64,000 nucleotides of DNA from Providencia rettgeri (lineage in GTDB: Bacteria > Pseudomonadota > Gammaproteobacteria > Enterobacterales > Enterobacteriaceae): the NCBI RefSeq assembly GCF_013702265.1, contig NZ_CP059348.1, forward strand, positions 2,170,001 through 2,234,000, read 5' to 3'. The notes beneath the pieces are model-generated. The model saw only the letters and a list, made by a program, of their open reading frames with translations. It searched no databases and was not told the DNA's origin. The position numbers and the translations under genes were made by a program. Positions 37,669 through 46,784 of this stretch are shown here, piece by piece. The number at the start of each line of letters is the position of its first letter. The first letter of the stretch is position 1.

Positions 37669-39129
37669 ATGGCAACCGTCTACACCTTAATGAGTTGGTT
37701 ACTATTTTTTCTGTATTGGTTAATTGTGGCTGGGGTTACTGTTCGTATCCTCGTCACACGTCGCCCCGTCACCTCAGCGATGACATGGTTGCTGATCATT
37801 TATATCCTGCCACTGGTGGGGATCATCGCGTATGCTGCATTTGGTGAACTTCATTTAGGTCGACGTCGTATCGATAAAGCCCATCAAATGTGGCCTTCAG
37901 TTGCCACTTGGCTGGAAAATCTACGCCTCTCCAAACACATTTTTGCTAATGATAACAGCCCCGTTGCGGAGCCATTATTCCAACTGTGTGAGAAACGCCA
38001 AGGTATTGCAGGCGTCAAAGGCAACCGCATTCAATTACTGACCACCAGCGAAGACTCACTAAAAGCCATTGCCAATGATATTAATAATGCTAAGAACTCT
38101 ATCGAAATGGTGTTCTATATTTGGCAACCAGGTGGGCTAGTCGATGAAGTCACTGAAGCCCTTCTCAATGCGGCAAAACGTGGTGTTAAATGCCGCATTA
38201 TGGTGGACTCCGCAGGAAGCTGGCATTTTTTCCGCAGTGATTATCCCGATAAAATGCGTGCCGCAGGGATTGAGTTTGTCGAATCTCTAAAAGTCAACCT
38301 TATGCGTTTTTTCCTGCGCCGTATGGATTTACGCCAGCATCGTAAAATCGTTGTGATTGATAACTATATCTCCTACACCGGCAGTATGAACATGGTGGAT
38401 CCGCGCTACTTTAAACAAGATGCGGGTGTCGGTGAATGGGTAGATATTTTAGTTCGTATGGAAGGCCCAGTGAGCACCACATTAGGAATTGTCTACGCCT
38501 TTGACTGGGAAATGGAAACAGGACAACGCATTTTACCGCCACCACCAGATAGCAATATCATGCCGTTCGAGCAAGATAACGGACATACTACCCAAATGAT
38601 TGCTTCAGGCCCGGGTTTCCCTGAAGAACTTATCCAGCAATCATTAATGACGGCGATGTTCTCCGCTCGTAAGCAGCTGATCATGACCACCCCATACTTT
38701 GTACCAAGTGATGATTTGCTGCATGCAATTTGTACCGCAGCGATGCGCGGTGTTGATGTCAGTATCATCATGCCTCGCCATAATGACTCTTTCTTAGTTC
38801 GTTGGGCAAGCCGCTCTTTCTATACAGAATTATTGGAAGCTGGCGTGAAAATTTACCAGTTTGAAGATGGGTTGCTGCATACCAAGAGTGTCTGTGTTGA
38901 TGGGGAATTAAGCTTAGTCGGTTCAGTAAACTTAGATATGCGCAGTTTATGGCTGAACTTTGAAATTACAGTCGTGATTGACGATAAAAGTTTTGGTAGC
39001 GATCTGACGCTGGTTCAGTATGATTATATGGCTCGCTCCACACGCTTAGATATTGAAGAATGGGAACAACGCCCGTTCTGGAACCGTGTAATTGAGCGCC
39101 TGTGCTACTTCTTTAGCCCATTATTGTAA
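37669..39129 (+). CDS. cls: Cardiolipin synthase A
   Basis: Makes cardiolipin from two phosphatidylglycerol molecules in the inner membrane. The start at 37669 ([11 protein letters not shown]) matches ClsA of E. coli and gives 486 residues. The upstream in-frame TTG has no proper ribosome site. Two N-terminal membrane helices (about 5-30 and 38-58) precede the phospholipase D domains, each with an HKD-type motif ([11 protein letters not shown] and [12 protein letters not shown]). The order yciY-cls-yciU is conserved. Confidence 0.96.
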   Translation: MATVYTLMSWLLFFLYWLIVAGVTVRILVTRRPVTSAMTWLLIIYILPLVGIIAYAAFGELHLGRRRIDKAHQMWPSVATWLENLRLSKHIFANDNSPVAEPLFQLCEKRQGIAGVKGNRIQLLTTSEDSLKAIANDINNAKNSIEMVFYIWQPGGLVDEVTEALLNAAKRGVKCRIMVDSAGSWHFFRSDYPDKMRAAGIEFVESLKVNLMRFFLRRMDLRQHRKIVVIDNYISYTGSMNMVDPRYFKQDAGVGEWVDILVRMEGPVSTTLGIVYAFDWEMETGQRILPPPPDSNIMPFEQDNGHTTQMIASGPGFPEELIQQSLMTAMFSARKQLIMTTPYFVPSDDLLHAICTAAMRGVDVSIIMPRHNDSFLVRWASRSFYTELLEAGVKIYQFEDGLLHTKSVCVDGELSLVGSVNLDMRSLWLNFEITVVIDDKSFGSDLTLVQYDYMARSTRLDIEEWEQRPFWNRVIERLCYFFSPLL

Positions 39130-39174
39130 TTATAATAACTATCATCACCATTGCTTAACTGTTAGGAAAACGTC

Positions 39175-39507
39175 ATGAGCCAGAACCCAAGTATTAACCT
39201 AATCGATGAAGATGAAATCATTGAAATTGCCTATGACCTTTTCCTTGAAGGTGCGATGGAGAACTTAGAGCCTGCCGACCAAGTGATTTTCGCTTTGCAG
39301 TTCGAAGAGTGTGGCGCGGCTGAAATTGTGCCATTCAGTCAAGATTGGCATATTCTCGCCACTCAAGGATTACCTTTAGCGCAAATGAGTGAAGTGGTGA
39401 TCGGACTTGCTAAAAGCCCAGAGGATGAGATTGACGATATCTTTGCACGAATTCTTATCAGCCGGAACCCTAAGCACCCTTTCCAACATATCGAATGGAA
39501 ACAGTAA
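39175..39507 (+). CDS. yciU: YciU (UPF0263/DUF440 family)
   Basis: A 110-residue acidic cytoplasmic protein of the UPF0263 family. Family marks are EIAYDLFLEGAMENLEPADQVIF, EVVIGLA and DIFARILI. It starts 46 bases after cls, so the two are likely co-transcribed. It is a possible double-stranded DNA mimic by structure in relatives, but no function is established. A strong terminator follows. Confidence 0.93.
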   Translation: MSQNPSINLIDEDEIIEIAYDLFLEGAMENLEPADQVIFALQFEECGAAEIVPFSQDWHILATQGLPLAQMSEVVIGLAKSPEDEIDDIFARILISRNPKHPFQHIEWKQ

Positions 39508-39512
39508 GTAGA

Positions 39513-39550
39513 AATAAAAGATGGGGGAAATATTCCCTCATCTTTTATTA
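39513..39550. terminator. Bidirectional terminator between yciU and the SUKH-like gene
   Basis: AATAAAAGATGGGGGAA pairs with TTCCCTCATCTTTTATT with one mismatch. There are A-rich and T-rich ends on both sides, serving the two convergent genes. Confidence 0.88.
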
Positions 39551-39554
39551 AACT

Positions 39555-40922
39555 TTATTCTGCTAAATCCAACGGCAAATAATGCTTCTTAATATAGAGA
39601 CGCAGATTATTGCGAATATAATCACTCTTATCTAATGGGTATTTTTCCCACGCCGCCGCAATATACGGTTCCACCCCATCAGCAAATTCAGGTGAACGCG
39701 CGACAGCTTGGATAGCGGTTAATGCAACTTCACTCTTATCCGCAATCATATATTCAAAGTAATTAGCGACCTTTTGGCTAAAATTGACATCATGGGAAGC
39801 CGCATACAACGCACTGACGGCAATCTGACTATCAGCATGATTAAATAAGTGTTGGAAATCTTCCACTTTGATCGCTTGCAATTCCTTGAGGATATATCCC
39901 GCAAAGCTCACCGTATCTGCATGTTCGCACTGTGCTAATTTGGCTAAAATAGCCGATTGAAACTTCGCTAAATCCGCTTTTTGATACCAATAAATCAGCT
40001 GCAATCCACGATTAATTTGCGCAATATTTTGGCTCTCAAGCGTTTGGGCTAAATAGTCCGATGAAGCAGCAACGGAATATTTTGCTAATACTTCCAGTGC
40101 CTTCACATGGTAAACGTTGAGTATTTCGTTATCTAATATACGAGCGAGTTGCTCAATGCCCTTTTCCGATAATGACGGTAACTTTTTCAGTCCTTCTAGC
40201 GCCGCCAGCTTCGTTTTTTCATTATCTTCATGATGAAATAGGTTGAATAACGTAGTTTCATCACCGCCCATCCGATGTCCAAACCAACCAGTATCATATT
40301 GCTGAATAATTTCATCTAGCCAGCGTTCATACCAATCCAAGAAATGACTTTCATAAGCAAACTGATACGGTGTTGGCGAGTCACACCATTCGTGGGTATA
40401 AACCAGTCGCCCGGCATGTTTGCCCGTCACCACCAGCAGGATGTCATACGTACAGCCGCAAGTGCCAAGGTAAAACAGCCCTTGGTGAAGCAAACTTTCC
40501 CGTGAGTCGTACTCTTCATCACTGCAATCTTCCGCTAAGTGACTGAGTGTTTGCCACTCTTCATTGCTCATGGTTGGGCTAAGCACGCAAGGTAATGCCA
40601 CCGCATCATAACGATTTTCACTGTCTTCAAAGCGCTCTATACCGTAGTAAGGGCCTGCGCCTCCATTACCCAATTGCGTCATAAATTGCACATATTCTTG
40701 GGGTAATTGCACACCAGTACGTCGCTGCCACTGTGCTATCTGTGCCATATCCAAAGGTGGATTGAGCTGGTAATGGTGGCTGTCCGCTCCGAACAACGCT
40801 TCATCGCTGTCCATTTGCTTAGCAAGGGGGAGTTTTTGTTGAATACGTTGGATTTGGTCATCTGCATAGCGCTGGTTGATGGCTTGCCATGCTTGATGGA
40901 TCTGCTGCAAATGGTCACTCAT
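39555..40922 (-). CDS. SUKH-like (SMI1/KNR4) protein with C-terminal HEAT-like helical repeats
   Basis: A 455-residue cytoplasmic protein. Residues about 65-215 look like a SUKH/SMI1-KNR4 domain: LPQEYVQFMTQLGNGGAGPYYG, then FLYLGTCGCTYDILLVVTG-type strands and a W/Y-rich end (FLDWYERWLDEII). Residues about 230-445 are helical repeats in a HEAT-like pattern (LAALEGLKKLPSL, VKALEVLAKYS, VALTAIQAVARS). SUKH proteins are often immunity partners of polymorphic toxins, but no toxin gene lies near, so its role is open. It is an insertion relative to the E. coli yciU-opp order. There is no operon partner. Confidence 0.75.
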   Translation of the reverse strand: MSDHLQQIHQAWQAINQRYADDQIQRIQQKLPLAKQMDSDEALFGADSHHYQLNPPLDMAQIAQWQRRTGVQLPQEYVQFMTQLGNGGAGPYYGIERFEDSENRYDAVALPCVLSPTMSNEEWQTLSHLAEDCSDEEYDSRESLLHQGLFYLGTCGCTYDILLVVTGKHAGRLVYTHEWCDSPTPYQFAYESHFLDWYERWLDEIIQQYDTGWFGHRMGGDETTLFNLFHHEDNEKTKLAALEGLKKLPSLSEKGIEQLARILDNEILNVYHVKALEVLAKYSVAASSDYLAQTLESQNIAQINRGLQLIYWYQKADLAKFQSAILAKLAQCEHADTVSFAGYILKELQAIKVEDFQHLFNHADSQIAVSALYAASHDVNFSQKVANYFEYMIADKSEVALTAIQAVARSPEFADGVEPYIAAAWEKYPLDKSDYIRNNLRLYIKKHYLPLDLAE

Positions 40923-41058
40923 TAATGGTTACTGCCCTATAAGTTTTAATTATTTATTTTTAATATTATCGTCTTTAATATCATTGCCTTTAATATCATA
41001 GCTAACTGATTATTTTAAGTAGCAATTAGGTTTGAATTCTCTGAAAATTGTTTAGCAT

Positions 41059-41096
41059 AAAAAAGGCTCCGCTTTATAAATGATAAAGGGAGCCTT
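41059..41096 (-). terminator. Terminator of the opp operon
   Basis: On the minus strand AAGGCTCCCTTTAT pairs with GTAAAGCGGAGCCTT-like sequence (41063-41077 with 41083-41096), then a T-run. It lies 30 bases after oppF. Confidence 0.9.
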
Positions 41097-41126
41097 AATA
41101 CAACAATAAAACGCAAATCTTATCGA

Positions 41127-42125
41127 TTACAGTGGGTCAATTTTCAAACAAGACACTGCATGCTTGAAACTTCCTTCTAGTAATGGGCGGGTTTTAGCGC
41201 ATTCAGCATCCGCACTTGGGCAGCGGGTTCTGAATACACAACCTGAAGGCGGGTTAATTGGTGATGGCAATTCCCCCTCAAGCAGCTCAATTTGCTTATT
41301 TTTTTCCTTATCTGGATCCGGTACTGGCACCGCAGACATCAATGCGCGCGTATAAGGGTGCAGCGGGTTGTTATACACTTCGTCGTAAGTTCCCAGCTCC
41401 ACCGCATGTCCTAAATACATGACGAGTACGCGGTCTGAAATGTGTTTGACCACCGCGAGATCGTGGGCAATAAAGATTAAAGAAAGCTTCATTTCCCGCT
41501 GAAGTTCTTGCAGTAAGTTCACCACTTGCGCTTGAATGGAGACGTCCAGCGCAGACACTGGCTCATCACAAATCACCAATTTCGGCTCTAAAATCAGCGC
41601 CCGTGCAATCCCAATGCGTTGACATTGGCCACCAGAGAATTCATGAGGATAGCGGTTGATCAGATTGGGTAGTAACCCGACTCGCATCATCATTTTTTTC
41701 ACTTTTTCAGTGATTTCTTTTTGTGGCATCTTCGGATGATAAGTTTTTAGTGGCTCCGCGATAATATCTCCAATCGTCATCCGTGGGTTTAAGGATGCTA
41801 GTGGATCTTGGAAAATCATTTGGATATCGCTACGCACATTACGCCACTGTTTGTCGTTCATGGTGAGCAAGTTTTGCCCTAGCCACGTCACCGTGCCACT
41901 GGTAGATTTCACCAAACCAATTAATGCACGTGCAAATGTGGATTTACCGCAGCCAGATTCCCCCACCACACCCAAGGTTTCCCCTTCGTATAAACGTAGT
42001 GTCACCCCATCGACGGCTTTTAAACTTTTATCCGGCTGCCAGAACCATTGTTGTTTATCTCTGATGGAAAAATGCACTTTTAAGTCATTGACTTCCAGCA
42101 GTACCTGCCTATTTTCTTGGCTCAT
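41127..42125 (-). CDS. oppF: Oligopeptide ABC transporter ATP-binding protein OppF
   Basis: One of two ATPases of the oligopeptide importer. 332 residues with Walker A GESGCGKST, ABC signature SGGQCQRIGIARAL and Walker B LVICDEPVSALD. The C-terminal oligopeptide/dipeptide domain carries cysteines in GCVFRTRCPSADAECAKTRP, possibly an Fe-S site as in related importers. It is the last gene of oppABCDF. The start overlaps the oppD stop by 4 bases. Confidence 0.97.
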   Translation of the reverse strand: MSQENRQVLLEVNDLKVHFSIRDKQQWFWQPDKSLKAVDGVTLRLYEGETLGVVGESGCGKSTFARALIGLVKSTSGTVTWLGQNLLTMNDKQWRNVRSDIQMIFQDPLASLNPRMTIGDIIAEPLKTYHPKMPQKEITEKVKKMMMRVGLLPNLINRYPHEFSGGQCQRIGIARALILEPKLVICDEPVSALDVSIQAQVVNLLQELQREMKLSLIFIAHDLAVVKHISDRVLVMYLGHAVELGTYDEVYNNPLHPYTRALMSAVPVPDPDKEKNKQIELLEGELPSPINPPSGCVFRTRCPSADAECAKTRPLLEGSFKHAVSCLKIDPL

Positions 42126-43111
42126 ACTAATTCCTCCACAGGCTTAAAGCAGGCACGTAAACGTGATTGTGCAAAACTGGCTAATTGAGGTTCTTGCTCT
42201 ACACAGTGCTGGTTTGCATATTGGCAACGCGGTGAGAACGGACACCCTTTTGGTAAGCGTAATAAGTTTGGCGGGTTGCCTGGGATCGTGGCTAAGTTAT
42301 CGTCATCACCATCTAAGCGCGGCACTGCCGCTAATAAACCCAGCGAATATGGATGAGATGGCTGATAGAAAATATCTCGTGCGCTGCCATACTCCATCGT
42401 GCGCCCCGCATACATTACGAGTACCTTGTCACACACACCAGCGACAACCCCTAAGTCGTGGGTAATTAAGATGATCGCGGTATCAAATTCCTGCTTCAGT
42501 TCATTCAGCAAGGTCATGATCTGCGCTTGTACCGTGACGTCCAAGGCGGTTGTCGGTTCATCGGCGATCAGCAATTTTGGTTGGCACAGTAGCGCCATCG
42601 CAATCATCACACGCTGGCGCATCCCACCAGAAAACTCATGCGGATACATATTCATGCGTTTACGAGCTTCTGGCATTTTTACCGCATCCAACATACGTAC
42701 GGATTCTTCAAAGGCCTCTTTCTTACTCATCCCTTTGTGCAGCATCAACACTTCAGATAACTGCGTACCAATTTTCAGGTATGGGTTGAGGGAGGTCATG
42801 GGGTCTTGGAAAATCATGGAGATCTCTTCCGCGCGCATGCGGTTAAGCTCTTTCTCCTTGAGGTTTAAAATCTCACGGCCATTAAACATGGCGGAGCCAC
42901 CTACTCGGCCATTTTTTGCCAGCAATCCCATCAAGGCAAAAGCGGTTTGGGATTTCCCCGAGCCGGATTCCCCCACAATTCCCAGAGTTTCCCCAGCACT
43001 CAATTCAAAATTGAGTTTATTCACCGCCGTCACATCCCCATCTTGGGTAGCAAATGTGACGTTTAAATCTTGCACCGATAATAAAGGGCTTTTGCGTGTT
43101 GAATGTTCCAT
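42122..43111 (-). CDS. oppD: Oligopeptide ABC transporter ATP-binding protein OppD
   Basis: The partner ATPase to OppF. 329 residues with Walker A GESGSGKSQ, signature SGGMRQRVMIAMAL and Walker B LLIADEPTTALD. The C-terminal Cys cluster is in GCPFSPRCQYANQHCVEQEP. It pairs with OppF under the OppBC permease. It lies 11 bases after oppC and overlaps oppF by 4 bases. Confidence 0.97.
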   Translation of the reverse strand: MEHSTRKSPLLSVQDLNVTFATQDGDVTAVNKLNFELSAGETLGIVGESGSGKSQTAFALMGLLAKNGRVGGSAMFNGREILNLKEKELNRMRAEEISMIFQDPMTSLNPYLKIGTQLSEVLMLHKGMSKKEAFEESVRMLDAVKMPEARKRMNMYPHEFSGGMRQRVMIAMALLCQPKLLIADEPTTALDVTVQAQIMTLLNELKQEFDTAIILITHDLGVVAGVCDKVLVMYAGRTMEYGSARDIFYQPSHPYSLGLLAAVPRLDGDDDNLATIPGNPPNLLRLPKGCPFSPRCQYANQHCVEQEPQLASFAQSRLRACFKPVEELV

Positions 43112-43122
43112 AAATTAGCCCC

Positions 43123-44031
43123 TTAGCGATCTTTCGGGTCGAGGGCATCACGTAAGCCATCGCCGATAAAGTTAAAACAGAACAACGTGATAACTAAGAA
43201 CCCAGCGGGGATCAGCAGTAACCACGGCGTGACTTCCATAGAGTTAGCGCCATCACTGAGTAAAGCACCCCAGCTACTGAGTGGCTCTTGCGTTCCTAAG
43301 CCAAGGAAGCTTAAGAATGACTCAAACAGGATCATACTTGGGACTAATAATGATGCGTAAACCACGACCACACCCAGTACGTTCGGTACGATATGACGCA
43401 GGATAATGTGGCGCGTGCTAACACCGCAGACTAACGCCGCTTCAATAAACTCTTTGCGTTTTAACCCTAATGTTTGCCCACGCACGATACGCGCCATATC
43501 CAGCCATGACACCATCCCAATGGCCACGAAGATCAATAGGATATTGGTACCGAATAACGTCACTAACAAAATAACGAAGAACATAAATGGGAAGGAGTTT
43601 AAAATCTCCAGTAAGCGCATCATGATGGAGTCGACTTTACCACCCACATAACCTGCCAGTGAGCCATATAAGGTGCCAACCACCACCGCGACTAATGCCG
43701 CCGCTACGCCGACCATTAACGAAATTCGTCCACCAATTGCCACGCGCACAAGTAGATCACGCCCTGAAGCATCGGTTCCAAAATAGTGTCCCGTCGCCCA
43801 ATCAGGTGGCGTCGACATCATTTCCCAGTCGGTATCATCATATAAAAACGGCGATAACATCGGGGCAAAAATCACAAACAGCGTGATAAAAAATAGCACG
43901 CATAGGCTAACAATTGCCGCACGGTTATGCATAAAGCGTCGTCTTGCATCTTGCCAAAGACTGCGCCCTTCAATATCCAATTGCTCAGAAAAATTTTCCA
44001 GAGCTTCACTATTTTTGTTGTTTAATAACAT
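43123..44031 (-). CDS. oppC: Oligopeptide ABC transporter permease OppC
   Basis: A 302-residue inner-membrane permease of the DppC/OppC type. It has an N-terminal helix (about 39-62), five further helices, and the EAA-loop KRKEFIEAALVCGVSTRHIILRHI region that contacts the ATPases. It carries peptides across the membrane with OppB. It lies 15 bases after oppB. Confidence 0.97.
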   Translation of the reverse strand: MLLNNKNSEALENFSEQLDIEGRSLWQDARRRFMHNRAAIVSLCVLFFITLFVIFAPMLSPFLYDDTDWEMMSTPPDWATGHYFGTDASGRDLLVRVAIGGRISLMVGVAAALVAVVVGTLYGSLAGYVGGKVDSIMMRLLEILNSFPFMFFVILLVTLFGTNILLIFVAIGMVSWLDMARIVRGQTLGLKRKEFIEAALVCGVSTRHIILRHIVPNVLGVVVVYASLLVPSMILFESFLSFLGLGTQEPLSSWGALLSDGANSMEVTPWLLLIPAGFLVITLFCFNFIGDGLRDALDPKDR

Positions 44032-44046
44032 AGTGTTTCTCCGGTT

Positions 44047-44967
44047 CTAGTAACGAATTTTCGGGTCGATGACGGCATATAGCACATCGACAATAGCATT
44101 AAAGGCAATGGTCAATACCCCAACTAAAATCGTTAAGCTGAGCACTAACGAGTAATCGCGGTTCAGTGCGCCATTGACGAACAACTGCCCAATTCCCGGT
44201 AAGCCGAAAATGGTTTCAATCACCATTGAGCCCGTGATGATCCCAACAAATGCAGGCCCCATATAAGAGAGCACTGGCAGTAATGCAGGTTTTAACGCAT
44301 GGCGGAAAATAATGGTACGCAGCGGTAATCCTTTTGCTCGTGCAGTACGAATAAAGTTTGAGTGCATGATCTCAATCATCGAGCCACGGGTAATACGCGA
44401 AATACTGGCGATATACGCCAAAGAGAGCGCCACCATCGGCAAAATCATGTGCGTGACATTACCACCATCCCAGCCTCCACCGGGGAGCCATTTCAAGTGA
44501 ATGGCAAAAATTAGCACCAAAAGTGGTGCCACAACAAAGCTTGGGATGACAACCCCCGTCATGGCGAATCCCATGACTGTAAAGTCCCATTTGGTATTTT
44601 GATTTAATGCGGCAATCACCCCCGCAGTAACACCAAATAACACCGCAACCACAAAGGCTGTGGCGCCTAATTTTGCAGACACAGGAAAGGCTTTCGCAAC
44701 TAAGTCGTTGACACTGTAGTCTTTATATTTGAAAGAAGGACCGAAATCCCCTTGAGAAAGTTGGAATAAGTAGTTGAAATACTGCTTATACATAGGGTCA
44801 TTAAGGTGATACTTCGCCTCAATGTTGGCCATAACTTCGGGTGGAAGTTTACGTTCGCCGGTAAACGGGCTACCCGGCGCGAGTCTCATCATGAAAAATG
44901 AGATGGTGATAAGAATCAGTAAAGTCGGAATTGCTTCAAGCAAACGACGCAAAATAAATTTAAACAT
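44047..44967 (-). CDS. oppB: Oligopeptide ABC transporter permease OppB
   Basis: A 306-residue permease with about six helices and the EAA motif in FIRTARAKGLPLRTIIFRHALK. Together with OppC it forms the membrane channel of the importer. Its start is 82 bases after the oppA stop, the usual longer gap after the abundant binding-protein gene. Terminal IDPKIRY is typical. Confidence 0.97.
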   Translation of the reverse strand: MFKFILRRLLEAIPTLLILITISFFMMRLAPGSPFTGERKLPPEVMANIEAKYHLNDPMYKQYFNYLFQLSQGDFGPSFKYKDYSVNDLVAKAFPVSAKLGATAFVVAVLFGVTAGVIAALNQNTKWDFTVMGFAMTGVVIPSFVVAPLLVLIFAIHLKWLPGGGWDGGNVTHMILPMVALSLAYIASISRITRGSMIEIMHSNFIRTARAKGLPLRTIIFRHALKPALLPVLSYMGPAFVGIITGSMVIETIFGLPGIGQLFVNGALNRDYSLVLSLTILVGVLTIAFNAIVDVLYAVIDPKIRY

Positions 44968-45049
44968 TGCCCTTTCCTACTTCTATTGCCATTTAGGTAA
45001 TATTGCCATTAGGCTTATAGCTGGCTCACAAGGAGCCAGCCTGTTGTGA

Positions 45050-46690
45050 TTAGTGCTTGATGATATACAGATCTTTAGTATGTAAGTTATCTAATGGATC
45101 TTTACCCGTATATCCACCCACGTATGGCTTCACTAAGCGGGTGTTCACATAGTAGTAGAGAGGCACGATACCAGAGTCTTTATCTAACAGTTTTTCAGCT
45201 TGTTGGTACAACTCAGCACGCTCTTCATCCGTTTTCACCTGAAGTGTTTTCTTCATGATGGCATCGAAATCTTTGTTTTTATAATGCACGGTATTGTTAC
45301 TGCTATAAGAAAGCAGCATGTTTAAGAAGGATGACGGTTCGTTATAATCCGCACACCAGCCCGCACGCGCTACGTCATAGTTACCTTGGTGACGGCTATC
45401 TAAGAAGGTTTTCCACTCTTGGTTTTCCAGTTTCACATCAGCGCCAATGTTTTTCTTCCACATGGATGATGCGGCTATCGCGATACGTTTATGTAAATCT
45501 GACGTGTTATACAGTAAGTTGAATTTCAATGGATTTGATTTGTTGTAACCCGCTTCTTCCAGCAGCTGTTTGGCTTTTTCGTTACGCTGCTCTTGAGTCA
45601 TGTTCGCATACCAGTCTGGTTTTTCTGTTTTCATGCCACTGGTAAACGGTGGTGTGAAGCCATAAGCAGGAATATCACCTTGCGCTTTCACTTTGTAAGT
45701 AATGACATCTCTGTCCATTGAAAGCTTTAACGCTTCACGAACACGCGGGTCATTAAACGGCGGTTTTTCATTATTAATTTCGTAATAATAGATACAGAGA
45801 TACGGGTTTACACGCAGCTCTTTTGGCATGTTTTCTTGCAGTGACTTGAATTGTTCGATTGGTAAATTGCTATAGGTCATATCAATTTCACCACTGCGGT
45901 AACGGTTAACATCAGTGACTTCAGAGGAGATAGGCAGGAAAGTCACTTGGTCAATCACTGTGTTCGCGTTATCCCAATAGGTTGGACTACGTTCTAAAAC
46001 AATACGTTCGTTAACTGTCCAATCTTTTAATTTATAGGCGCCATTACCCACAAAATTGGCTGGTTGAGTCCACTTAGCACCATATTTTTCGATTGTTTTT
46101 TTATTCACTGGTGACATCGAGGAGTGTGCCAATAATTTGGGAATATAAGGGACGGCTTCACTCAAGCTAATCACTAAAGTTTTATCATCCAGCGCTTTAA
46201 TGCCCAGCTCTTCTGGTTTTTTCTTACCGGCAATAACATCATCAATATTTTTGATATGTGCATACTGCAAATAACTCGCGTATGGGGATGCGGTATCAGG
46301 ATCTGCGAGTCTGCGCCAGCTATAAACAAAGTCTTCCGCCGTGACAGGGTCACCATTTGACCACTTGGCGCCATCGCGAATTTTAAACGTCCACTCGGTA
46401 AAATCTTTATTTTCCCAGCTTGTAGCAGAGCCCGGTAAAATTTCACCATCAGGACCGACAATCGTAATCCCTTCAAAAAGGTCTCTTGCTAAAGCCGACT
46501 CTGGAACACCTTCAATTTTATGCGGGTCAAGGGATTGAGGTTCAGAACCATTGTTGCGAACCATATTTTGTTTTTCAGCCAGTTCGACACCTGCTGGCAC
46601 CACTGCACCATAACTTGTCGCCATCGTCCCTGCCATTAACCCAGCAGCAACGCTTAAAGCAACAAATGTCTTATTCAGTAATTTGCTCAT
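45050..46690 (-). CDS. oppA: Periplasmic oligopeptide-binding protein OppA
   Basis: The substrate-binding protein of the opp importer, 546 residues from the ATG at 46690. The N-terminus (MSKLLNKTFVALSVAAGLMAG, cleaved near SYGA) is a signal peptide. SBP family 5 marks include NNGSEPQSLDPHKIEGVPES, DAKWSNGDPVTAEDFVYSWRR-like text (here GAKWSNGDPVTAEDF) and the tail GGYTGKDPLDNLHTKDLYIIKH. It is close to E. coli OppA. The open frame extends 16 codons further upstream but that part is not signal-like. The ribosome site GGGAG is a little distant (11 bases). Confidence 0.96.
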   Translation of the reverse strand: MSKLLNKTFVALSVAAGLMAGTMATSYGAVVPAGVELAEKQNMVRNNGSEPQSLDPHKIEGVPESALARDLFEGITIVGPDGEILPGSATSWENKDFTEWTFKIRDGAKWSNGDPVTAEDFVYSWRRLADPDTASPYASYLQYAHIKNIDDVIAGKKKPEELGIKALDDKTLVISLSEAVPYIPKLLAHSSMSPVNKKTIEKYGAKWTQPANFVGNGAYKLKDWTVNERIVLERSPTYWDNANTVIDQVTFLPISSEVTDVNRYRSGEIDMTYSNLPIEQFKSLQENMPKELRVNPYLCIYYYEINNEKPPFNDPRVREALKLSMDRDVITYKVKAQGDIPAYGFTPPFTSGMKTEKPDWYANMTQEQRNEKAKQLLEEAGYNKSNPLKFNLLYNTSDLHKRIAIAASSMWKKNIGADVKLENQEWKTFLDSRHQGNYDVARAGWCADYNEPSSFLNMLLSYSSNNTVHYKNKDFDAIMKKTLQVKTDEERAELYQQAEKLLDKDSGIVPLYYYVNTRLVKPYVGGYTGKDPLDNLHTKDLYIIKH

Positions 46691-46738
46691 TATTTTGGTT
46701 ACTCCCATACTATTGTTTTGGTTGTGTTGTTGATGCAT

Positions 46739-46761
46739 CTGCCTACTGAGTCAGTAAGCAG
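46739..46761 (-). other. Hairpin between the second oppA-like gene and oppA
   Basis: CTGCCTACTGA and TCAGTAAGCAG form an 11-bp stem around one base, with one G-U pair on the transcribed strand. It lies 24 bases after the stop of the upstream oppA-like gene and about 50 before oppA. There is no T-run on the minus strand, so it is more likely an mRNA-processing or stability element than a full terminator. Confidence 0.55.
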
Positions 46762-46784
46762 TTATTTTGTTTATTACAAAATTA

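Noticed and set aside
42399-43118. 239-codon plus-strand frame opposite oppD
   Set aside because: Antisense shadow of a conserved ATPase gene with no independent start signal or recognisable protein.
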